NCBI GenBank assembly: GCA_002077045.2
Contig: KZ111144.1
Location: 353,206-378,413 of the forward strand
Source of the DNA: Rachicladosporium sp. CCFEE 5018
Taxonomy: Eukaryota; Ascomycota; Dothideomycetes; Cladosporiales; Cladosporiaceae
Direction: 5' to 3'
DNA length: 25,208 bases
The notes under the pieces were generated by a model. That model was not told the DNA's origin. It did no database searches and saw only the letters and a program-made list of their open reading frames with translations. Below are positions 1 through 7,778 of the stretch, one piece after another (position 1 is the first letter of the stretch; every line of letters starts with the position of its first letter). The position numbers were made by a program, and so were the translations under genes.

Positions 1-835
1 GCTTCTCGGGATCAAGTTGGAGCATGTTGCCGATGAGTCTGCGAATGTGTTCGTCGTCGATCTTGCTGAGTAGCGTGACTGTTGGGTCATACTCCCCCTT
101 ACGATACCTGAACAGCTGGCTAAGGGTGAAAGTGGGTGCTTCTGTGAACAGCTCAGCCAGGACACATCCCATGCTGAAGACGTCCATATTCCACTGCACG
201 ACGTCCTTCTCACTGGGCTTCTGGCCTGCGGGCAAGAAACGCTCTGGAGCAAGGTAGCAGGTCCGTCTCGCTGAAGTATCAAAGAACGTCGAGAACTCAG
301 CCGGATTGTCTTCTGGCAGATAGACAGGCTTGAAGGCAGATGAGAAGTCGGTGAGGAACGCCCAGCCCCAGGACGTGACCAATACATTCTCAGTCTTGAT
401 GTCGCCATGGTAGATGCCCCGATCGTGGCAATCCCTCACGGCGCAGAGGAGCTGGAAGGCGATCCACTTCTTCTCGATCGATTCCAGGAACGGCCGTGTG
501 CTTATTCGATCGTATAGCGAGCTGTGGATGTACTGTCGGACGAGGACGCCAACGCTGCTCGTCTCGATCACACGCTGGTAGGGCAGCACATTCGGAACGT
601 CCGCCAGCAACTTCCGCTCACGCCGTAAAGCTTTCGCGATGTCGCTAAATGAGATTTGCGCTCCTGGCTTGTTGCATACCTTCGCAACGACGATACCTGA
701 CTTGTGTCTCGCACGAACAGTCCTTAGAAAACGCGCGCCTTGCAACCCTTTCTCGAAGATGAGATCTGCAAGTTCAGGTGTCTCGATCGCACTTGGACCA
801 GCCGGTAGTGTTGTCAGGGAGTAGCCCTGCCCCAT
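1..835 (-). CDS. vps15: VPS15 / PI3-kinase regulatory subunit 4, N-terminal part (runs off window)
   Basis: Reading the minus strand from the ATG at 835-833 gives an uninterrupted frame of 278 codons to the window edge, so this is only the N-terminal kinase-like domain. Seen: it begins MGQGYSL, with Gly2 in an N-myristoylation context; the catalytic loop reads YHGDIKTENVL, where HGD replaces the usual HRD; the metal-binding motif is LTDFSSAFKP; an APERF motif and a helical C-lobe (DVFSMGCVLAELF) follow. No glycine-rich loop is obvious. Known: HGDIKxEN, a degenerate P-loop and a myristoylated N terminus are typical of Vps15, the membrane-anchored scaffold of Vps34 PI3-kinase complexes in autophagy and endosomal sorting. 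The HEAT and WD40 parts expected further on lie outside the window. No intron is seen in this part. The identification is firm. Confidence 0.95.
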   Translation of the reverse strand, partial: MGQGYSLTTLPAGPSAIETPELADLIFEKGLQGARFLRTVRARHKSGIVVAKVCNKPGAQISFSDIAKALRRERKLLADVPNVLPYQRVIETSSVGVLVRQYIHSSLYDRISTRPFLESIEKKWIAFQLLCAVRDCHDRGIYHGDIKTENVLVTSWGWAFLTDFSSAFKPVYLPEDNPAEFSTFFDTSARRTCYLAPERFLPAGQKPSEKDVVQWNMDVFSMGCVLAELFTEAPTFTLSQLFRYRKGEYDPTVTLLSKIDDEHIRRLIGNMLQLDPEK

Positions 836-1334
836 GTTGGCAGTCTATCGTGGTGCTTCCGGGTATTGCTGCAGGCGAAAGCAGCCTGGACTAAGGCGCA
901 ATCGTCTTTGCATCGCGATGGTTTCCGCGAAATGTTCGCAATCATCAACAGTCGCCGTCACGAACGCGTACTACGATGGAAGTTCAGGGGCAGTCGCGTT
1001 GATACTTTGGGACAGACACAAGTTCATCACGAGTGCAGTCCAGAGTCAACTGAAGTCAAGGTGTGGCGCGAAGATTTGCCAAGACATACTGTGGCGCATG
1101 AACTTCACGCGATCGAGGAAGATGATGGAAATGAGGGTCCATTCTAATTATGCGATCCTCGACGGCTCTACGACTGCGGCAGACTGCTGTCACTCAGTCC
1201 GGCCGCTTGGGCCTCAGTGAACGAGGACCGGAGAACTCCGCACGCCTGCATTATCTGGCCTTTGATTTTGTGTGCCCGTTGGCCTCCCACTTCGGCCATA
1301 TTCCATCTGAAGCATGCTTATGAAGGCAGGTACT
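836..1334. other. Intergenic: VPS15 upstream region
   Basis: About 500 nt between the VPS15 start and the stop of the next minus-strand gene. It should hold the VPS15 promoter and 5' leader and the 3' UTR of the small gene. Open frames here on the plus strand have no recognisable content and no splice support. No clear TATA box or repeat was seen. Confidence 0.5.
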
Positions 1335-1779
1335 CTACTTCGGTCCAAAGCTGCCCTTCTTCGCCAAGATAGCCTCCTCCTCATCCTGAAGCTCCTTGTC
1401 GATCTTAGCACCCTTTGACGGCTCGTTGCCGTGGTTCTTCGCGGGCAGGGTCGGGTCCTTCTTCAGCTCCTCAACCTCCTTAGGCTGCTGCTCTCCCTCC
1501 TGCTCGCGCTTAGCTTCACGCGCGAGCCTGTTGGCGATCGAGCGCTCGTCCTCTGGAGAGAATCGTCAGTCTCAGCTTCCTACAGGGTGCGCTACCATGC
1601 CAGTGGGCTCAACGTACTTGGGTCATCGGCGTTGTGTGCGTTCTCCTTGCCCTCGTGGAAGCGCTCGGCTTGGTTCTTCTCGGCCTCTGGGGCATTCCGC
1701 TGTTGAATTGTCAACAGGGAAGGCTTCGTGAAACTTGAATAGAGCGTACCTGGTCACCAGCTTCCATTGCACTAGACAT
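1335..1779 (-). CDS. Small highly charged protein, 109 aa, three exons
   Basis: Model: exon 1 1779-1750 (10 codons from ATG), intron 1749-1700 (GTACGC...AACAG), exon 2 1699-1618, intron 1617-1553 (GTACGT...CTCCAG), exon 3 1552-1335 ending in TAG. Both introns are of normal fungal size (50 and 65 nt), and phases 0 and 1 join cleanly to 330 nt. The product starts MSSAMEAGDQ and is almost entirely hydrophilic. It contains RNAPEAEKNQAERFHEGKE, then KDERSIANRLAREAKREQ, a Glu/Lys-rich helix and an AKNHGNEPSKGAKID segment, ending SFGPK. No signal peptide, membrane segment or catalytic motif is visible. I do not recognise a named family; the composition suggests a soluble, partly helical or disordered small protein. 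The 5' leader is A/C-rich (ends AATCAATCATC before ATG), as in expressed fungal genes. Gene reality is likely; function is unknown. Confidence 0.75.
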
Positions 1780-3084
1780 GATGATTGATTTTCAGGGACT
1801 GTCTTGGTAGTTCTTGTGTTATGTGAGAGCTGTGTGTCGATTGTATGCCTCGAAACAATGACGACTTCACGCACGAGACTCCAATGTGAAATTCTGAGGG
1901 GCAGATGCGGTGATGTCATTGCTTGGCTCTGTGAAGTCAGGTCGTACACTTCCAGCAGCGTAAGAAGCTGCAATGACATATGACCCTGATCTACCGCTCA
2001 GCAGTTCATCACGGATCTGAGCCCATTCGCACTGAAGCGAACAACGTGGTAAGGAACTCATGGCTTGCGCATGATGATTGATTGACCGACTGGTGCCCGC
2101 TGAGGTTCATGAATGCTCCCCGGCAGCCAACATGTCACGTCGCGGCCGCATCCATCTCATGGACATTTCAGCTGCCTCCCGACAAATAAAATCCTACAGG
2201 AAGGTGAAGTGAGAGACTGATGGGCCATCATGATCACTGATGCGTCCCTGAGGTGGGAGACCGAGGTGCTGCTTAGGCCACGGCTCTGCGTCCGTAATAA
2301 CAGTCCGGCCCTACGGTAATCCTGCTCGACAGTACAGTACAGAAGCCAAGATTCGAGAGGCTGCCGGATGTGGTGGCTTGCGAAAGCGAGACAATGTTCA
2401 AGTCTGAGCGCGATCCGTGACTCCAGATTAAATTGGCATCGAACACATGGACTTTCCGGCAGTACTGACTTGAGAGTTCGAAAATGTACGGTATCATAAC
2501 CACTCTTGCACAATGACCATCGCTACAACGCAGCGACACCCTAACGACTGTTGTGGTCAATCCCTAGCATTGATTCGAAATAAGCATTGCTATTGCTGGG
2601 GTGCCTTAGACAGCTCAGCCCACGACTCAGCCGCGCTGCTGACACGCAGGATGAACACCAAGCTTACTCCGGCCTACGCAAGCCTACCAAGCTCACGCTG
2701 AGAGCAATGCTTGTCGTTGATAATCACCAACATAACAAAAGCGATCGAGGCGGTCTCCTACTGGCTTGTTGCCCTAGTGCTGATGCTGATGTGACTCGGA
2801 CAGGCCCTCTAGATTCCGAGCACGTCTTGCTCGGTCAACTTTACGAGCGATATACACACGAACCATGCTCGGCAGTGCTGCTCACTACTGCTGACGCCCA
2901 AGGGTAACGGTCCAGCCCTTGTTCAGTTGGTTATGATCCTCAGGTACTGTATATATGATGGTAGTCTTCTTCGACCAGACAATATCTCCTCAATCTCCAT
3001 CCACAACTTCCCGAACTCTCAGACCTAGAACACTCACCTTCACACTCATACCAGACCTAGATTACTCGACCAATAAAACCAGTC
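1780..3084. other. Intergenic, about 1.3 kb: divergent promoters
   Basis: This separates the minus-strand small gene from the plus-strand ferritin-like gene, so it should carry both promoters. Short open frames occur on both strands, but their translations are low-complexity or frame-shadow-like and lack splice support. A 14-nt word at the small gene's start (1777-1790) recurs at 2070-2083. The only clear promoter element is the TATA-like run near 2950. Confidence 0.5.
2950..2956 (+). promoter_or_regulatory. TATA-like element of the ferritin-like gene
   Basis: The run TATATAT lies 129 nt upstream of the ATG at 3085. It is followed by a C/T- and C/A-rich stretch typical of a fungal transcription start and 5' leader. 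Spacing fits a leader of roughly 80-100 nt. The assignment is by sequence and position only. Confidence 0.5.
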
Positions 3085-4287
3085 ATGTACGCCAGCATCG
3101 CTACCGCCCTACTGGGCGCCTCCGCTCTCGCAGCTGCTCGTCCCAGCGAGGAGAACAAAGGCTGGGGCACCACCTCCTCATCTACCACTGAGTATGCAGC
3201 CATGCCTTCCAGCACGCAATCTCATGGATGGGGCTGGGGTAACAAGGGCGGATCTTCCACATCTTCCGCCGCAGACGCCGGACAGAGCGCCTTCAGCTTC
3301 CCGCTCCCCAACGGCTTCCCCAATGTGTCGGCATCAGCACTGAAGGACCTCGAGATCGCCGCACAAGGCGTTCCCGGCAATGGCGCTGCGCCGATGGTCA
3401 GCGAAGATGCCAAGACATCGTTCCGCTTCATCGCGTTCAACGAGCTGTTCGAGGTCGCATTCTTCACCGAGCTAGTTAACAACATCACGAGCGGCCACTA
3501 CACCGTGCCGAATGGCCAGTCCGCCAACGTCCTCCGCGCCCTTCACGCTGTTCAGGCTCAAGAGGAGATTCACGCCCTCGGTGCCAACAACCTCCTCAGA
3601 GCCAACGGCGCCAACCCAATCATTCCCTGCAAATACGACTTCCCAGTCGATAAATTCGAAGACGCCATAGCACTCGCCAGTACATTCACTGACGTCACCG
3701 TTGGTACACTCCAAGATGTCCAAAAGACTCTAGCAAAGGACCAAGACCCCGTCGGCACCATCCAGCTCATCGGCTCTGTCATCGGTCAGGAAGGCGAGCA
3801 GAACGGCTTCTACCGCAACCTCAACGGCAAGATCCCTTCCGCCCTGCCATTCCTCACGACCTCCAAGCGCGAGTTCGCGTTCAGCGCCATCAACCAGAAC
3901 TTCATTGTCCGCGGGTCGTGCCCGAACCTCGGAGACATCAAGCTGCCTATCTTTGCCAAGCTAGACGTTCTGAATGTCAACCCCAACCAGCAGCCCGTGA
4001 ACACGACCTTCAAGTACGCTGCTGATAACGACAATGTCTACTCTGGCAACCCGGACGATTTGAGCTTGGTGTACATCAACCAGCAGACTCTTCCTATCGT
4101 CCTGCCGCTTAAGATGCCGCAGCAGAATGGCAACACCTTGAGCTTCGAGGCCGACTTCCCGGGTGACTTCCCGTTCCACATGAACGGCTTGACCATCGCT
4201 GTTGTCGCGAGGGGCAAGGACTTCAAGAGTGTAAATGATGTTGCTGCTGCAACCTTGTTTGGCCCGGCTTTGATTGAGATCAACTAG
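3085..4287 (+). CDS. Secreted ferritin-like domain protein (Rds1 / late-sexual-development type), 400 aa
   Basis: A single uninterrupted exon encodes 400 residues ending ...ALIEIN. Residues 1-17 (MYASIATALLGASALAA) form a signal peptide. A Ser/Trp/Gly-rich linker follows (about 20-68, with GWGWG at 48-52). The ferritin-like four-helix domain (Ferritin_2 type) spans roughly 75-250. Candidate metal ligands are E120/E123 in FNELFEVAF, the EEIH motif at 160-163, and E236/E238 in GQEGEQNG. The C-terminal 260-400 is beta-rich and ends at the cell exterior or wall. NIT (133-135) and NTT (306-308) are N-glycosylation sequons. Known: fungal Rds1-like and late-sexual-development proteins share this layout; they are stress- or development-regulated and no enzymatic activity is established. 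A TATA-like element and a roughly 100-nt leader precede the ATG. The gene converges with the SDR gene, stop to stop 288 nt apart. Confidence 0.9.
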   Translation: MYASIATALLGASALAAARPSEENKGWGTTSSSTTEYAAMPSSTQSHGWGWGNKGGSSTSSAADAGQSAFSFPLPNGFPNVSASALKDLEIAAQGVPGNGAAPMVSEDAKTSFRFIAFNELFEVAFFTELVNNITSGHYTVPNGQSANVLRALHAVQAQEEIHALGANNLLRANGANPIIPCKYDFPVDKFEDAIALASTFTDVTVGTLQDVQKTLAKDQDPVGTIQLIGSVIGQEGEQNGFYRNLNGKIPSALPFLTTSKREFAFSAINQNFIVRGSCPNLGDIKLPIFAKLDVLNVNPNQQPVNTTFKYAADNDNVYSGNPDDLSLVYINQQTLPIVLPLKMPQQNGNTLSFEADFPGDFPFHMNGLTIAVVARGKDFKSVNDVAAATLFGPALIEIN

Positions 4288-4575
4288 AGCGTATGGGATG
4301 ACGAAACTCAGGGCAAGCGAAGAGGGAACTGGGACATCTTGGACCATAGCAAGGGGTGGCGTTGACAGGCGTTTGGCGTTAGCATCTTCCTCCTACCTTT
4401 ACATAAATGCCTACAAAACCTTCGGACGACCTTGCGTCAGCTGCAGTCCTTGGTGCATTCACTTTGGCAGCTTGGATCGACTCAAGCACGATCTAACCCC
4501 AATCTGAGCTATTGAGGGTGCTCTGCAGACGTCAACTTACCATTATGCATCAACCCCGGTGCCATAATCTTGACG

Positions 4576-5650
4576 CTACGCAATCTTTCCCGGCACAAAC
4601 GGCAACCCAGCACTCAACCCACCATCTACAGCCCAAGCCTGCCCATTAACATAACTTGCACTTTCGCTCCCCAAAAATGCCACAACCCTCGCGACCTCAT
4701 CCGCCAGTCCTCCCCGTTGCAGCGGATTCAACTGTCCAATCTTCCTTTCACTCCCTCTTTGCCGCGCCATCTCGTACATGATACTCGTCATTCCAGTCTC
4801 GATGATGCCAGGGCAAATGGCGTTACAGCGGATGCCGGTGCCGGCCATTTGATAGGCGACTGTTTGCATTATTGAGATGACGGCGGCTTTGGAGGCGGAG
4901 TAGTCTGTTGCGCCGGCATTTGAGCGGAGACCAGCGACTGAAGCTGTGGCTATGATGCTGCCGCCGGGATGGGGTTTGGAGGGGGAGGTGTGCAGCATGC
5001 CGCGGGCTGCGTGCTTAGTCGCCAGGAAGACGCTGCGATCATGTCAGTATTTGACAGCTCGGTATGCTGGACTCCTCAGCTCCAGCTTCAAGATGTCCAC
5101 TCACCCTAGGGCATTCGTCCTCATAACCTTCACAAAGTCCTCCGCACTACTCTCCAATATCCTTCCCTGTGTGATACTGATACCCGCATTGGCAAATACC
5201 ACGTCCAGTCTCCCATACTTGTTCACAGCCTCGTCCACGACCCCAGCAACGTCCGCCTCTTCGCCCGCATCGACCTTCCGCGTGTGTATCTCGACATCCG
5301 GGTAAAGCGACTTGAGCTCGCGCTTGTGAACATCTAGATAGTCGGTCTGGTAGTCGCAAATGTAGATCGCCTTTGCGCCATTTCGAGCGAATTGGTGGAC
5401 TGTTGCACGGCCAATTCCTTGAGGCGAGTTGGCGCCAGTGACGATTATGACTTTGCCGGCGACGCTACTAAAGGAGAGTGAGTAATCTAGTCGCAAGGAA
5501 AGGCGAGATCGAAGCTTACGGCCCTACATCGTCCTTCGCGATCTTCGGTATCCGGTTTATGTTCTCAAAGGTGCCAAAGTCCGAGGGTTTGGGAGGGTTT
5601 ACGAGCTGTTCGCTGAGGGCTGCGAGACGGGCTTTCGGGGCGGAAGACAT
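4576..5650 (-). CDS. Classical short-chain dehydrogenase/reductase, 316 aa, three exons
   Basis: Model: exon 1 5650-5520, intron 5519-5468 (GTAAGC...TTTAG), exon 2 5467-5105, intron 5104-5033 (GTGAGT...TCGCAG), exon 3 5032-4576; total 951 nt. After a 43-residue N-terminal extension comes a Rossmann fold. The coenzyme motif is TGANSPQGIG (54-63), two residues longer than the plain TGxxxGxG. Asp82 at the end of strand 2 (YICDY) points to NAD(H) preference. NAG is at 137-139, catalytic Ser196 is in ATAS, and YSASK holds Tyr209 and Lys213. PGIIETGM and a C-terminal NGQAWAVDGG complete the family pattern. The enzyme therefore probably oxidises or reduces an alcohol/ketone pair; the substrate cannot be read from the sequence. 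Intron 1 ends in a tandem TAGTAG acceptor. No pathway partner lies next to it. Confidence 0.92.
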
Positions 5651-6412
5651 ATTGAGGAAAGAACAAAGACGATTTGATATAGGAGATAAACTTACTTCGC
5701 GCAGTGCGTATAGAGCTCTACATCGTATATGCCATTGGTGATTGTATCGGAGGAGGAAGAGCTGAAGCTGAGGCGTTGCCTCGGCTAGAATTCACAGCAC
5801 GTGAAACTTTGGTAGAAGACGCAAAATGGATCGCAACGTGAGAGAGGAACAAGTGCGTGAGGTATGCAAGCCAGCTGATATAGAAAATCGGCATTGGGGT
5901 ACATTCATAGCTCCTCATCATGTCCACGCATGCGTTCCACCCAAAGTCGGCCATCCCACATGCATCACATGTCTCCTCTAGACTACCATCCTACCCCTGC
6001 ATGCGGCACCTCACTGTGCGCGAGCGACTAACTCCACGGTTGCATTCAACGCAGTCCCTGATGTTTCGAGTCCCCGATCTCAGGCAGCCCATGCCTCGTT
6101 GATTCTCGTTATCGTGCGGGGACGGCCGACTTCTTGGCCGTCGGTCATGGCGTGGCCGTCGGACTGCTGATGGTGGCCAGCGCGGTCACCGTCGTATCGC
6201 TCTCTTGCACAACGGAGGCCGTGATCTGTGTGGAAGCCGATGCCCTCAGTTTGTCGGAGACTCTCGTACTATTCCGGCACCGCGGCGACGTGGCGCTTAG
6301 TCTTCTCATAAACTTCACTTCATCATCGTAACTTCGTTTCGTCTCGTAAGACCAGGTACTTCAGACCGGTCTGCTCCGTGGCTGTGGTCTGATTATTTCT
6401 GTGTGCAGCCAC
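5651..6412. other. Intergenic: SDR promoter and unexplained GC-rich spacer
   Basis: About 760 nt upstream of the SDR gene. A CTATATC run lies near 5678 on the minus strand, close upstream of its ATG. A CACGTG E-box occurs near 5800. Around 6121-6162 there is a GGCCGTC-rich cluster with a short hairpin and a repeated 10-mer. The open frames in both directions are short and unlike protein; no gene was supported. Confidence 0.45.
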
Positions 6413-6682
6413 TCACGACTTCCTCCGGAGCGAGAAGCCTCTCAGCCTCGTCTTGATCGGAGCCATATGAGGTGAAGTAGGGGATTGCGTGTTCGATGCC
6501 CCGTGTTGCTGGTCTCGTTTCACGTCCATGGACTGTCCAGAGCCTTTGCGACTCTCACTGGACCTACTGCTAGTGGACTCCGAGCGCTGGCGAGTCTCGG
6601 CGAGTACAGCTTCCAAACTGACATTGTTGTGCGAGTAAGGCGCTGCGGTCGTGTCGAGCAGCTCGACGAACTTGGAAGGCAT
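6413..6682 (-). CDS. Probable small Ser/Arg-rich protein, 89 aa
   Basis: ATG at 6682-6680 has A at -3 and follows an A/C-rich leader on the minus strand, as in neighbouring genuine genes. The product starts MPSKFVELLDTTAAPYSHNN, then SLEAVLAETRQRS. A Ser/Arg/Thr/Pro-rich middle follows (about 33-75), and the end is basic: KTRLRGFSLRRKS. The ordered N terminus, disordered middle and basic end look like a real small fungal protein, but I cannot name a family and there is no catalytic motif. The stop codon TGA lies inside a consensus 5' splice site (GTGAGT, 6416-6411), so a further downstream exon is possible. Basic Ser/Thr sites such as RGFS and RRKS could be kinase targets; this is inference. 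Confidence 0.5.
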   Translation of the reverse strand: MPSKFVELLDTTAAPYSHNNVSLEAVLAETRQRSESTSSRSSESRKGSGQSMDVKRDQQHGASNTQSPTSPHMAPIKTRLRGFSLRRKS

Positions 6683-7778
6683 GATTGCTCAATCGTTCAG
6701 TACTTGGATTCTCGATGTCTTCGCGCGCAGGGCTGGCAAGTTTTGGGTGTTGGTGTCCGATCGAGTAAAGAGGAAAGTAAAGATCTCGATCGCAGACTAG
6801 GAGTTTTTACCGCCCGCTAGAGTATCCCAGACAGACTATCAAACAGCAATAAAACACATTGCACTCACATTAAACACAGAGCCCGTCCAGACAGGCGTTC
6901 CTAGAAGTATATGCAGATCTCACACCACCTCGGCGCGGGTCACGAGCCAAACCCCGAGAAAACAACAAGGGCCACGCGACACCCATGGCCGCGTGCTCTG
7001 CTGCATGAATGCCGAGAAGCCGACGCCGTGGTCGGAGAATACGTGGTTTTGATGGCGCATGTTCGGTACCCTACCTCTGTTAACTTTGGCGCCTGGCCGG
7101 TACAGTGCGGTGATGACGGTGATGATGTAGATTAGGGCAGAGAAGACGTGTCTTGCATGAGGTGTTTGGCAGAGTTTCGGGTGTCGTGCGAGGTGCGAGG
7201 TAACGAAAAGAAGGGTCTAGTGAGATCCACTGAAAATAGATCGAAGTTCTAGATCTCTGTGTTCGTCGGCTACGGATGTAAGGCGGTAAGGGCGGGCCGA
7301 AGCTGGGATCCTTGAGCGCTTTTTGGGTCGCTCACATTCGACGTTTGTTAACGTACGGGAGGCGATAACGGAGAGCAGACGCCGAGGATCTCAAGTATTG
7401 TGGGTGACCGCAGCTATCGTGGGAAACCATCTTGTATACTCTCACCCCTTCCGTCACTACCGTATATGGGTATCACAAATGACCGTCCTGTCCTTCCCTC
7501 CGCATCATGTCCGTCCGCCAGTAATGCCTGTCATGCCTCTTATCCTCGTCTGCGTTAGCTCCGCCCACTTCTTGCAATTCCGAGCACGGCGCGTCGCATG
7601 AGCGGTGTCGACGAGCCTCGTCTCATGTGTCGCTCGAGGCGTGTTCCTGCCGAACGCAGTTGCCGGAATGTCAATACAGGCAGACCTGTCAGTGACGCGA
7701 CTGCTCAGGTGATCCATAAACAAGCTCATTCATGATTCTGGCATCCCTGTTCAAAGTCCTTGATCGTCACAGCGTGGC
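6683..7778. other. Intergenic, about 1.1 kb
   Basis: This lies between the small gene's start and the PKC1 stop, so it holds the small gene's promoter and leader and the PKC1 3' UTR. Open frames on both strands are short and show no protein-like composition. No recognisable RNA gene, repeat or element was seen. Confidence 0.45.

Noticed and set aside
853..999. DYG in place of DFG in PKC1 (residues 997-999) as a possible inactivating change
   Set aside because: I recall DYG as usual in fungal Pkc1 and all other catalytic residues are intact; coordinates here cannot be read as nucleotide positions of the motif, which lies in the kinase exon near 8390.
834..1220. Plus-strand open frame of about 128 codons facing away from VPS15
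   Set aside because: It begins at a non-ATG-supported position inside the VPS15 start region and the translation is not protein-like.
1777..2083. 14-nt direct repeat at 1777-1790 and 2070-2083
   Set aside because: One shared 14-mer in 25 kb is near chance expectation and the flanks do not align, so no duplication is supported.
3001..5650. Ferritin-like gene plus SDR as the start of a metabolite cluster
   Set aside because: No backbone synthase, P450, methyltransferase or cluster regulator lies nearby, and the neighbours are housekeeping genes.
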